The notes under the pieces are model-generated. The model did not search any database. It saw only the letters and a list, made by a program, of their open reading frames with translations, and was not told the origin of the DNA. Shown in pieces: positions 16,344 to 23,775 of a DNA stretch of 32,322 nt (position 1 is the stretch's first letter; each line of letters starts with the position of its first letter). This DNA is from an uncultured Verrucomicrobiales bacterium. Its GTDB lineage: Bacteria; Verrucomicrobiota; Verrucomicrobiia; Limisphaerales; Palsa-1400. Both the position numbers and the translations under genes were made by a program. The stretch spans positions 1 to 32,322 of the forward strand of contig CAIYOY010000370.1 in NCBI GenBank assembly GCA_903927905.1. The letters are read 5' to 3'.

Positions 16344-17729
16344 ATGAAGCCGATTCCTTCCATCTCAAATCGTAGCAGCCGATGTGAATCGGCTCTAACG
16401 GGTTTACGATCGAGTGAGAGCCGATTCACATCCGCTGCTACGAGATGGTTGATCGTACTTTTAGCGTTGGTCGTGCAATCGTCCGATGCTGAGACCATTT
16501 TGCTTAAAGATGCGATTGTGCATACAATTTCCGGCCCAACTCTCAGCCCCGGCAACGTCCTGATCGAAAACGGCAAAATCACCCAGGTCACAACCAACAA
16601 CGACTTCACCGCCGACAAAGTTGTCAGCCTCGAAGGACTCCACCTCTACCCCGGCCTTATCGCCCTGAACACCTCGCTTGGCCTGAACGAAATCGGAGGC
16701 GTCCGTGCGACGCGCGACATTGACGAAGTCGGCGAATTTGATCCCGACGTTCGTTCATGGGTGGCCGTTAATCCCGATTCCGAGTTGCTGCCGGTGGCTC
16801 GCGCCAATGGCGTCACGCACATCGAACCGACGCCGCAAGGCGGCGTGATCGCCGGGCAATCGGGGTTGGTTGTATTGGATGGCTGGACGACGGAACAGAT
16901 GGCGTGGAAAAAACCGGTGGCGCTGCATGTCTATTGGCCGAATATGGATTTGGACACGACGCCCAAGGAAAAATTCAAGGACAAGGCCAAGTGGAAATCG
17001 CTGGAAGATCAGGCGAAAGAACGGCAGAAAAAATTGAAGGAGTTGGATGATTATTTTGCCGATGCGGCGGCCTATGCCAGCGCCCGCAAGGCTTCGACGA
17101 ATGACACTGCTTTGAATCCATCATGGGAGGCCATGATCCCGTATGTGCGCGGAGAACTGCCGATCATGATTCACGCGGATGAATTTCGCGCGATCAAAGC
17201 GGCGTTGAAATGGGCCGATGGAAAAAATTACAAAATCATCCTGGCTGGCGCCCGCGATGCCTGGATGGAATCTATCCCCGGCCTTTTGAAGTCCAACAAC
17301 ATTCCCGTCATTTACGATAATGTTTACACTCAGCCCTCACGTGACACGGAGTCCTACGACTCGCATTTCCGTGCCCCGGAAATTTTACGCAAAGGCGGTG
17401 TCAAAGTGGCGTTCAGTGTAGGTAATTCCACTTCTGATTCCGCGCTGATCAAAAACCTTCCCTACACCGCCGCCCAAGCCGTGCCTTTTGGCTTATCTGC
17501 CGAGGAAGCCGTCAAAGGAATCACGCTTTACCCCGCACAAATCCTGGGAGTCGCCGACCGAATTGGTTCCATTGAACCGGGCAAAGACGCAACTTTGTTC
17601 GCCTCTGACGGAGAAATATTAGACATCCGCGTCAACGTCCGCCACGTCTGGATCGCAGGTAAAGAGCTGTCCATCACCAGCCGCCATACCCGGCTTTACG
17701 AGAAATACCGCGCCCGGCCAAAGCCTTAA
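16344..17729 (+). CDS. Amidohydrolase-family protein without the HxH metal site
   Basis: 461 residues. After a hairpin-encoded insertion (residues 10-33) comes a hydrophobic signal segment RWLIVLLALVVQSSDA, so the protein is probably exported. The composite N-terminal beta domain (LLKDAIVHTISGPT, VLIENGKI) and C-terminal GSIEPGKDATLF are typical of the superfamily. However, the barrel start reads LYPGLIALNTSLGL where PGxIDxHxH is expected, and the final Asp region (AFSVGNSTSDSA) is only partly conserved. One candidate His remains in LPIMIHADE. It resembles the decayed N-terminal half of the preceding protein. It may be a non-catalytic partner subunit of that enzyme, since tandem active/inactive amidohydrolase pairs are plausible; this is inference from the 1-nt spacing and shared architecture. 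Confidence 0.82.
   Translation: MKPIPSISNRSSRCESALTGLRSSESRFTSAATRWLIVLLALVVQSSDAETILLKDAIVHTISGPTLSPGNVLIENGKITQVTTNNDFTADKVVSLEGLHLYPGLIALNTSLGLNEIGGVRATRDIDEVGEFDPDVRSWVAVNPDSELLPVARANGVTHIEPTPQGGVIAGQSGLVVLDGWTTEQMAWKKPVALHVYWPNMDLDTTPKEKFKDKAKWKSLEDQAKERQKKLKELDDYFADAAAYASARKASTNDTALNPSWEAMIPYVRGELPIMIHADEFRAIKAALKWADGKNYKIILAGARDAWMESIPGLLKSNNIPVIYDNVYTQPSRDTESYDSHFRAPEILRKGGVKVAFSVGNSTSDSALIKNLPYTAAQAVPFGLSAEEAVKGITLYPAQILGVADRIGSIEPGKDATLFASDGEILDIRVNVRHVWIAGKELSITSRHTRLYEKYRARPKP
16371..16442 (+). repeat. 72-bp hairpin repeat inserted in frame in a signal-peptide region
   Basis: The left arm (16371-16396, starting CGTAGCAGCCGATGTGAATC) and the right arm (16417-16442, ending GCTGCTACG) are reverse complements over 26 nt with one mismatch, separated by a 20-nt loop. 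The outer flanks CCATCTC and GAGATGG extend the pairing after a 4-nt bulge. The element is exactly 24 codons long and in register. Removing it gives MKPIPSISN joined to RWLIVLLALVVQSSDA, a normal signal peptide. No target duplication is visible. It looks like a REP/MITE-type unit that was tolerated because it preserves the frame. Confidence 0.75.
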
Positions 17730-17773
17730 CGCGATCAATTCCGACTTTATCTCGAGGGATTAAGTCACTCAGC

Positions 17774-17801
17774 GAGGGTTGCGACCAAGGGCGCTACCCT
17801 C
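17774..17801. terminator. Possible hairpin terminator between convergent genes
   Basis: GAGGGT (17774-17779) pairs with ACCCTC (17796-17801) across a 16-nt loop, and a run of seven T follows at 17815-17821 on the plus strand, 13 nt beyond the stem. It lies between the second amidohydrolase and the convergent heparinase-like gene. The stem is short and the T tract is not adjacent, so the assignment is weak. Confidence 0.3.
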
Positions 17802-17870
17802 AATCATCGAAACGTTTTTTTACAAACATTCGATTGTCAGGAAGCGTCTTTCTTGTAACAAGGATCTTCA

Positions 17871-17906
17871 ACTTACCTCCGGCCAAACACTTACCTCCGG
17901 CCAAAC
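17871..17906. repeat. 18-bp perfect tandem duplication across the heparinase-like gene's stop
   Basis: ACTTACCTCCGGCCAAAC occurs twice back to back (17871-17888 and 17889-17906). On the minus strand each copy encodes FGRR followed by TAA, so the gene's last four codons and stop are repeated immediately downstream. This looks like a replication-slippage duplication with no effect on the protein. Confidence 0.85.
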
Positions 17907-19630
17907 ATCTGCACTTCCACGGTTGCCACCCCGTTTGTCCCCGGCTTGACTGTCACCAGCGGATACTTCACCGGCTCGGGATCGGCCAGCTTGATTTTGC
18001 CCGAAGCCACGGTGATGATCGGGGTATAACCCTCAGGATTGTATTGGGTGATTTCACCTTCCACCACCCGCAGTTTGGTGCGTGCATCCCATTGTATTTC
18101 GTTTTTATCCCGGGTCGGTTTGCCTTGGCAGGACCACTGCCACTCGCTGGCGACTCGCCGGGAAATCCGCAACGTTCGTTCCGGACGATTCAACTCCAGG
18201 GTCAAACGATTCGTTTCTTCGCCGGATTCCAATTTGGCCAGAGTGCCGTCATCGTCAATTTTTTGAACATGATTCCCTTTGGCCGGTTCCGGATGCAATC
18301 CCTGTTCCATCAGCACGACCTGACCGCCGGCATTGACGACCAGTTCCCCCTTGCCGACCCCGGCGACAATATCGCCGGATTGCCAGGACGAACGAACATA
18401 AGCTTCATCCACCGAGGGAAACAGAAACGACAATCTGGCCTCGTTGCCCCGGGCGCGCAGGCTGGGATTATTCCAGACGTAAGCGTATCCTCCCAACGCA
18501 AAGAGCATCTGATAACCGTTGGCCGTGACGTAATGTGTCTTCTCCAATTGCCCCATCGAATGGTCCCACCAGCCGACCTGTTGACAAACTGCGCGACCAT
18601 ATTCCTGGGCCAGGTAAACCATCACCGGAGCATAGTAATTCAATTGCGCGAACGACGGTTGCAGCACCACGCTCGAACTGTTTTGATCCAACCCCGGGTT
18701 CTTTTCACAGGCGATTCCGGCCAGCGCCAGATCGCAGTTCATAAAATCTCCATACTTCAGGAACAGATCCTTTTCCGTCACATGGCGCAGGGCCGCCATG
18801 AAAAAAATCCGGTATTGCATGGTCGAAGCCCAATAGCTTCCGCCTTCCAGGGCTGCGCCGTCTTTTTCCAGACCCAAAGGCAGAAGATGATCCTCGAATT
18901 TTGTGATCGTTGCTTTCAGCCAATCCTGCGCTTCCGGGATTTCTCCCAAAAATGTCAACGCCACCACTCCCAGTGAACCCCATTCCACCACGGCATAATG
19001 CCCATGAAACTCCGGCTTGGTCGCGGCCTCGGTCTGATACCAATCGGCGAAGTACTGGGTGGTGACTTTCTGGACTAAATCGCGAATTTCCTGCCGCTCT
19101 CCCCGGCTCAAACGGTCATAGGTCAAATCGTAACCGACCGCAATGGTTCGGAGTAAGCGCGCGATATTATAAGCTTTGCCGCTTTCAGTTGGTCCGTCCG
19201 CTTCCCGCATCCATTCGTGGCACAAGCCCAAGACCCAGAGTCGGGCGTTCGTGCCGTAAGTTTCATCACCGCTTAAAGCATAAGCGAAGGAAAGATGTTC
19301 CGTGATGGCCAGGTCTCCTGCGAGGGCATAAAAGCGGTCGTAAAGATTTTCCGATTTTGGATCCGGGTGGATGACCCCGACCCACCGGGCGCGATGTTCC
19401 TTGGCGACACACCAATCAGCCGATTCCGCGATGTTTTTCCAAATGATGCTTGATGACCCGCCGTTGCGCCGACCCCGCAGCTTCTCCTGTTCAGCCGCGT
19501 TGAAATAAAGCCGCGGATGCGCGTAAGTGGCCGCACCCGGCGCCACGCCGAAGGCCGACGGGAAAACCGACCACATCACCGCAAGCAACAATAGACAATT
19601 TAAGCGGCGTAACATCTTCAATCTTACCAT
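17891..19630 (-). CDS. Secreted heparinase II/III-like (DUF4962-type) protein
   Basis: 579 residues with a basic n-region and hydrophobic signal (LNCLLLLAVMWSVFPSAFG). The mature N-terminus has YAHPRLYFNAAEQEKLRGRR, a typical opening of alpha-helical toroid polysaccharide-lyase relatives. Helical segments follow with KAYNIARLLRTIAVGYDLTY, HGHYAVVEWGSLGVVALTFL and EGGSYWASTMQY, which fit the (alpha/alpha) toroid. The beta-rich C-terminal half (FPSVDEAYVRSSWQSGDI, GELVVNAGGQVVLMEQG) matches the heparinase II/III beta-sandwich. It may cleave acidic polysaccharides in the periplasm; the exact substrate cannot be read. The start could be the ATG at 19630 or 19615. It lies 42 nt downstream of hemB on the same strand, probably by chance. 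Confidence 0.75.
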   Translation of the reverse strand: MVRLKMLRRLNCLLLLAVMWSVFPSAFGVAPGAATYAHPRLYFNAAEQEKLRGRRNGGSSSIIWKNIAESADWCVAKEHRARWVGVIHPDPKSENLYDRFYALAGDLAITEHLSFAYALSGDETYGTNARLWVLGLCHEWMREADGPTESGKAYNIARLLRTIAVGYDLTYDRLSRGERQEIRDLVQKVTTQYFADWYQTEAATKPEFHGHYAVVEWGSLGVVALTFLGEIPEAQDWLKATITKFEDHLLPLGLEKDGAALEGGSYWASTMQYRIFFMAALRHVTEKDLFLKYGDFMNCDLALAGIACEKNPGLDQNSSSVVLQPSFAQLNYYAPVMVYLAQEYGRAVCQQVGWWDHSMGQLEKTHYVTANGYQMLFALGGYAYVWNNPSLRARGNEARLSFLFPSVDEAYVRSSWQSGDIVAGVGKGELVVNAGGQVVLMEQGLHPEPAKGNHVQKIDDDGTLAKLESGEETNRLTLELNRPERTLRISRRVASEWQWSCQGKPTRDKNEIQWDARTKLRVVEGEITQYNPEGYTPIITVASGKIKLADPEPVKYPLVTVKPGTNGVATVEVQMFGRR

Positions 19631-19672
19631 ACGCCTAAACCGTCTTTTGCGCCAGACTTTCCAAACGGTTGA

Positions 19673-20665
19673 CTATTTCAACCACCGTGCGACATCCATG
19701 GCGGAGTAGGTGATGATGATGTCCGCGCCCGCACGGCGCATGGAGAGGAGGGCTTCAAGGGTGGCGCCGCGTTCGTCCAGCCAGCCCTTTTCGGCGGCGG
19801 CTTTGATCATGGAAAATTCTCCGCTGACCGCGTAGGCGGCGGTGGGGTAGCCGAATTCGGTTTTCACCCGGTGCAAAATATCGAGATAAGCGAGCGCGGG
19901 TTTGACCATCACCATGTCTGCGCCCTCGGCAATGTCCATGGCGACTTCGCGCATCGCTTCGTTGGTGTTGGCGCCGTCCATTTGATAGCTGCGACGATCA
20001 CCGAACTTCGGCGCGGATTCCGCCGCTTCACGGAAAGGCCCGTAAAAGGCCGAGGCAAACTTCGCTGCATAGGAAAGTATCGGTGTGTCCTCCAAACCAT
20101 TTTTGTCCAACTCCGCGCGAATGGCGGCGACGCGCCCGTCCATCATGTCGCTGGGCGCCACGATGTCGGCACCGGCTTCGGCATGGCTCCGGGCCGTGCG
20201 GGCCAGCAGGGGCAGGCTGGCGTCATTTAGAATGTGACGCTCTTCATGCACGATGCCGCAATGGCCGTGGCTCATATATTCGCACAGACAGACGTCGGTG
20301 ATTACCAGCAATTCGGGCAGTTCCTTTTTTAACAGCCGAACGATTTGCTGGACGATGCCGTTTTTGTGATAAGCACCTGAGGCTTTTTTATCTTTATGAT
20401 CGGGAATGCCGAAGATCAGCACGGCAGGGATGCCCAATTTAAAAGCCTTGGTTGCTTCGATGAGCGCTTCATCCGGGGACAACTGGAAAACTCCGGGCAT
20501 GGAACCAATCGGGTCGCGGCGGCGCTTTCCGCTGCGGACAAAGAGCGGCAAGACCAAGTTGCCGGCGCTGAGCTCGGTTTCGCGCACGAGGCGACGCAGG
20601 GCAGGGGACTGCCGAAGCCGACGAGGACGATAATTTGGAAACTGGCCAACCGCGCGAAAACTCAT
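19673..20665 (-). CDS. hemB: Porphobilinogen synthase (delta-aminolevulinic acid dehydratase)
   Basis: Cytoplasmic enzyme that joins two molecules of 5-aminolevulinate to porphobilinogen in haem synthesis. The length of 330 residues is normal. Catalytic lysines are Lys202 in SYAAKFASAFYGPFR and Lys255 in VMVKPALAYLDI. Zinc-site cysteines are Cys126, Cys128 and Cys136 in DVCLCEYMSHGHCG, so this is the zinc-dependent active-site type. RSYQMDGANTNEAMRE and the end SAMDVARWLK are family-typical. The gene stops with TAG at the expected C-terminus. No Shine-Dalgarno is seen. Only about 42 nt of upstream DNA separates the start from the MITE-like element at 20715-20816, so that insertion probably separated or replaced part of its promoter. 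Confidence 0.95.
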   Translation of the reverse strand: MSFRAVGQFPNYRPRRLRQSPALRRLVRETELSAGNLVLPLFVRSGKRRRDPIGSMPGVFQLSPDEALIEATKAFKLGIPAVLIFGIPDHKDKKASGAYHKNGIVQQIVRLLKKELPELLVITDVCLCEYMSHGHCGIVHEERHILNDASLPLLARTARSHAEAGADIVAPSDMMDGRVAAIRAELDKNGLEDTPILSYAAKFASAFYGPFREAAESAPKFGDRRSYQMDGANTNEAMREVAMDIAEGADMVMVKPALAYLDILHRVKTEFGYPTAAYAVSGEFSMIKAAAEKGWLDERGATLEALLSMRRAGADIIITYSAMDVARWLK

Positions 20666-20692
20666 GCTTGGAGAATAATGGAAGACCGGTGT

Positions 20693-20707
20693 TCCGGCAA
20701 TGCCGGA
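20693..20707. promoter_or_regulatory. 15-nt perfect inverted repeat in the hemB leader
   Basis: TCCGGCA, a single A, then TGCCGGA form a perfect dyad 28-42 nt upstream of the hemB start. It could be an operator or a small hairpin in the leader. No known regulator motif is recognised. Confidence 0.35.
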
Positions 20708-20714
20708 TTAAGAT

Positions 20715-20816
20715 GGGTAGTGGTACAGTTTGGTAAAAGGTGGGGCGAGTCGTACTCGCGAGCCGGGGTGGTTTATGGGGTAAACTAATCGCATTTTGCC
20801 AAACTGAACCATTACC
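20715..20816. mobile_element. MITE-like element with terminal inverted repeats and 7-bp target duplication
   Basis: A 102-bp non-coding unit. The left end (20716-20738, starting GGTAGTGGTACAGTTTGG) and right end (20794-20816) are inverted repeats matching at 20 of 23 positions. The unit is flanked on both sides by the identical heptamer TTAAGAT (20708-20714 and 20817-20823), as expected for a target-site duplication. The core holds a small hairpin (GCGAGT-CGT-ACTCGC, 20745-20759). It encodes no transposase, so movement would need one supplied in trans. The right-hand duplicate contains the stop codon of the LacI-type gene. A partial relative is at 4921-4976. Confidence 0.8.
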
Positions 20817-21854
20817 TTAAGATTTGCTTGCTCCCACCACGGCTATTTCCGGCGGAGCGCCCGTGCTGCCACGCACGATGATTTCCGCCGACAAGCGCAA
20901 TGGCTCCGGTTGCTCGCCCTTGAGCAATTGTTGCATCGAACCCATCGCTGCCGCGCCCAGACGCATTTTCGGCTGCCGCACCGTAGTCAGCGGCACGCGA
21001 TAATGTTCGCTCATCAGGATGTTGCCGTAGCCCGCGATGGAAAGGTCTTTGGGAATCTTGATGCCTTGGTTCAAAAAAATGTTCGCCGCGCCGATCGCCA
21101 CCAGATCGCTGACTGCTTGCACGGCGGTGATTTCCACGCCTTCGTGCATCAATTGCAAGGCCGCTTTTTCCCCTTCTTCAATGGTCGTGCCCGCCGTGAA
21201 AATCAACCGGTCATCGGCTTCAATGTTGGATTCGCGCAAGGCCCGTCGATAACCCTCCAGCCGTTCCTGCGCCCAGGGCGAACTGATCGGGCCGCAGAGG
21301 AAGGCGATTTTTTTATGGCCCAATTCCAGCAAATGCTTTGTCAATAGAAAACTGCTTTGCAGATCGTCCGCTTCCACATTGATGAACTGAGAGCAGAAAG
21401 GCGCGCGTTGTCCGAGAATGATGGTGGGGGTGCGGCGTTGAGCCAACTCCTGATAAATCGGTGCCGACGGCCCCAGCCGATAGACCGGGAAAATAAACAT
21501 CCCATCCACGCGCCTCGAAAGCAGCCGGCGGATGCACGCCTCCTCCCGTTCCACTTGATTCAACGTGTGCGCCAAAATCAAATCGTAACCCAGTTCATGC
21601 GCCCGCTCCTCAATGGCCGAAACGGTCCGGGCAAAGATGGGATTGGTCACGGTGGAAAGAACCAGGCCCAATAATCGGGTGGTGCGATTGCGCAACCCCT
21701 GGGCCATCGAGTCCGGCACATAACCCATCTGTTGGGCGAGCCCTTTGATGCGGACCTTGGTCGCAGCGGAAATGTCCGGCGCATCGCGCAGGGCTTTGGA
21801 CACGGTCATGACGGAGAGACCGGCGTGATGGGCGATGTCTTTTAAGCGTACCAT
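20817..21854 (-). CDS. LacI/GalR-family transcriptional regulator
   Basis: 345 residues from the ATG at 21854. The N-terminal helix-turn-helix reads MVRLKDIAHHAGLSVMTVSK, followed by a hinge region (VRIKGLAQQMGYVPDSMAQG), which is standard for LacI family DNA-binding. The periplasmic-binding-protein-like effector domain follows with LLGLVLSTVTNPIFARTVSA, IFPVYR, NVEADDLQSSFLLTKHLLEL, KIAFLCGP and IAGYGN segments. It probably senses a sugar; no target genes or operators could be identified here. The frame is open to 21914, but the ATG at 21854 starts exactly at the conserved helix. The stop TAA lies inside the target duplication of the MITE-like element, so the insertion landed at the very end of the gene. 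Confidence 0.92.
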   Translation of the reverse strand: MVRLKDIAHHAGLSVMTVSKALRDAPDISAATKVRIKGLAQQMGYVPDSMAQGLRNRTTRLLGLVLSTVTNPIFARTVSAIEERAHELGYDLILAHTLNQVEREEACIRRLLSRRVDGMFIFPVYRLGPSAPIYQELAQRRTPTIILGQRAPFCSQFINVEADDLQSSFLLTKHLLELGHKKIAFLCGPISSPWAQERLEGYRRALRESNIEADDRLIFTAGTTIEEGEKAALQLMHEGVEITAVQAVSDLVAIGAANIFLNQGIKIPKDLSIAGYGNILMSEHYRVPLTTVRQPKMRLGAAAMGSMQQLLKGEQPEPLRLSAEIIVRGSTGAPPEIAVVGASKS

Positions 21855-21944
21855 GGTTGTCTTGACGACCAAATCATTGAGTTGATTTAAGCAGGAAAGG
21901 GGGTGGGACACCAATGATAAAATGGAAAGGGTTCGGCTGTGTTC

Positions 21945-22069
21945 GTAGCGCCGATTGTTAATCGGCTGTATCGCCGACTGGTAGTCGGCAAGGCGTGGAA
22001 CGATTTTTGCGTGGCGAATGTCTAGCGGATTGCCAATCCGCGGTACAGCCGACTGCCAGTCGGCGCTAC
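21945..22069. repeat. Double-palindrome repeat overlapping the 3' end of nadK
   Basis: Two 45-nt arms (21945-21989 and 22025-22069) are inverted relative to each other, matching at about 35 of 45 positions across a 35-nt spacer. Each arm contains two smaller palindromes of the pattern CCGAYTGNYARTCGG (for example GCCGACTGCCAGTCGGC on the plus strand at the right end), so the unit is a palindrome made of palindromes. The last bases of the right arm form the TAG stop codon of nadK on the minus strand. It may act as a transcription terminator or attenuator between nadK and the LacI-type gene. A REP-like mobile origin is inferred from its structure. Confidence 0.7.
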
Positions 22070-22950
22070 ACCGAAGAGCCGCTCCAGTGCAGCTTATGCC
22101 GGATGGTTTCGAAGAAGGAGCTGCCGCCGAGTTGCATCAGGTTGGCGATGCGGCGGCTGCGGCGGATGGTAAGAATATCTCCGGCCGAGAGACTGGCGAG
22201 CACTTGCCCGTCGGCGGCGGCGATGGTCTCGATGTTTTCGGTCACCAGCGTAATGCGGATGATGGATTCTGATCCCACTACCACGGAACGATTGGTCAGG
22301 GCATGGGCGCAAATCGGTGTGATGGCAAATACTTCGGCGCCGGGACTGATGATCGGTCCGCCGGCGGAAAGGGAATAGGCGGTGGAACCGGCGGGTGAGC
22401 TGATGACCAAGCCGTCGCCGCGATAGCGTGTCAAATAATCACCGTTCACGCTCACGTCCAGTTCGATCATGCGGGAGACGGCGCCGTGGCTGATGACGAT
22501 GTCGTTCAAGGCGGTCATGCGCAGTGATTTTCCCTGGCAACGACCGGAAGCCTCGATGAAATGATGGGCTTCAATGGTGAAATCCTGGCTCCAAACTTTG
22601 CGCAAGGCCGAGGGCAAATCGCTGGAGGAAACGGCGGTGAGGAAGCCGAGGCGTCCGATGTTGATGCCGAGGACCGGGGTGCGGCTTTCATCGGCTTCGC
22701 GCAACACACCCAGCATGGTGCCGTCGCCACCGAAGACGAGGAGTAGATCGGATTCTAGGGCGAGGGTGGCGATGTCTGGATAGGTGCGGCATTTCAACCC
22801 GGCGAGTTCGGCGGTGCGTTGTTCGCTGATGACGGTGCGGCCGCTGCGGGTGATGAGCTGGGCGGCGCGGCGCCCGACATCGCTGCTGGTGGCTTTTTCA
22901 AAATTTGCCACCAGTCCGATGCGCCGGAGTTTTTCAGGATTTCGTTTCAA
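22066..22950 (-). CDS. nadK: NAD kinase
   Basis: Phosphorylates NAD to NADP in the cytoplasm. At 294 residues it is of usual length. The diagnostic GGDGT lies at residues 74-78 (LLLVFGGDGTML). NIGRLGFLTAV, the NDIVISHG segment, and GDGLVISSPAGSTAYSLSAG followed by GPIISP are all family signatures. The start is a TTG at 22950 overlapping the last 17 nt of tlyA, implying translational coupling; tlyA-nadK pairs are common in bacteria. No better ATG or GTG is available without losing the first strand. The natural C-terminus seems to end near RHKLHWSG; the last residues SSV and the TAG stop come from the adjoining repeat. Confidence 0.93.
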   Translation of the reverse strand: MKRNPEKLRRIGLVANFEKATSSDVGRRAAQLITRSGRTVISEQRTAELAGLKCRTYPDIATLALESDLLLVFGGDGTMLGVLREADESRTPVLGINIGRLGFLTAVSSSDLPSALRKVWSQDFTIEAHHFIEASGRCQGKSLRMTALNDIVISHGAVSRMIELDVSVNGDYLTRYRGDGLVISSPAGSTAYSLSAGGPIISPGAEVFAITPICAHALTNRSVVVGSESIIRITLVTENIETIAAADGQVLASLSAGDILTIRRSRRIANLMQLGGSSFFETIRHKLHWSGSSV

Positions 22951-23683
22951 GCAGAATTAAAAATTCCTTATTGCCGGCCGGGCCGAGCAGGGGAGATTCC
23001 GTTTCTCCGCGCCAGACCAGGCCGCCTTGGCCATCCGCAAATTCTTTGATTTCCGCGAGGACGCGCGTGTGGATGGCGGGGTCGGTGATGACTCCGGCCC
23101 CTTTGTCCACTTCCGCTTTGCCCGCTTCAAATTGCGGTTTGACCAACGCGATGATGCTACCCGAACCGCGCAGCAATGCAACGGCGGCGGGTAAAATTTT
23201 CTTGAGGGAAATGAAGGAGCAATCCGCCACCACCAAATCCGCGCCCTCGAATGGCTTCGGAAATTTATCTTTGGTCAAATCGCGCGCGTTGATTTTTTCC
23301 ATGACCACGACGCGTGGATCATTTCGCAGTTTCCACGCCAGTTGGCCTTGCCCCACATCCACTGCATAAACTTTTTTTGCGCCGCGTTGCAGCAGGCAAT
23401 CGGTGAACCCGCCGGTCGAAGCCCCCAGATCCACCGCCGTCAAATCTTTGACCTCGATTTTGAAATGATCCAGCGCGTGTTCCAATTTATGCCCGCCTCG
23501 GCTGACATATTTTTCCGGGGCATCCAGCGTGATCTCATCCTCCGGCTTGACCTTATCGCTGGCCTTGCTGGCGGTCTGACCCTTGATCCGCACCTGCCCG
23601 GCGAGGATGGCGCGCTTGGCCTTCTCGCGGCTGAGGTACAGGCCGCGATCTACCAGGGCTTGGTCTAGGCGGGTGGAGGACAT
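22934..23683 (-). CDS. tlyA: TlyA-family rRNA 2'-O-methyltransferase
   Basis: SAM-dependent ribose methyltransferase that in characterised members modifies cytidines of 16S and 23S rRNA. The protein has 249 residues. An S4 RNA-binding domain (about residues 3-65, TRLDQALVDRGLYLSREKAK) precedes a Rossmann-type methyltransferase domain. That domain has the SAM motif DLGASTGGFTDCL (85-97), Asp155 in VVADCSFIS and Lys182 in VKPQFEAGK, with Lys66 in GGHKLEHAL completing the usual charged active-site set. Its end overlaps the nadK start. The start ATG at 23683 has no visible Shine-Dalgarno. The gap to the upstream pilus-ATPase cluster holds an inverted repeat. Confidence 0.92.
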   Translation of the reverse strand: MSSTRLDQALVDRGLYLSREKAKRAILAGQVRIKGQTASKASDKVKPEDEITLDAPEKYVSRGGHKLEHALDHFKIEVKDLTAVDLGASTGGFTDCLLQRGAKKVYAVDVGQGQLAWKLRNDPRVVVMEKINARDLTKDKFPKPFEGADLVVADCSFISLKKILPAAVALLRGSGSIIALVKPQFEAGKAEVDKGAGVITDPAIHTRVLAEIKEFADGQGGLVWRGETESPLLGPAGNKEFLILLETKS

Positions 23684-23691
23684 AAAAATTC

Positions 23692-23766
23692 AAAATTCCA
23701 AGCTCCAGAGAAACAACAAACTTCAAATTCCAATCGCCATCAGGCGTGCTTGGTGCTTGGAATTTG
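23692..23766. repeat. Inverted repeat between the pilus ATPase cluster and tlyA
   Basis: AAATTCCAAGC (23693-23703) pairs perfectly with GCTTGGAATTT (23755-23765), with CCA/TGG extending the stem after one mismatch. A further CAAATTCCAA (23724-23733) lies inside the ~50-nt loop. It fills most of the 92-nt gap and could separate the two transcription units, but there is no T tract. A dispersed-repeat origin is possible. Confidence 0.5.
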
Positions 23767-23775
23767 CTGATTTTA

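Noticed and set aside
21945-22069. CRISPR array
   Set aside because: The repeated units are inverted palindromes without regular direct repeats and spacers, and no cas genes are nearby.
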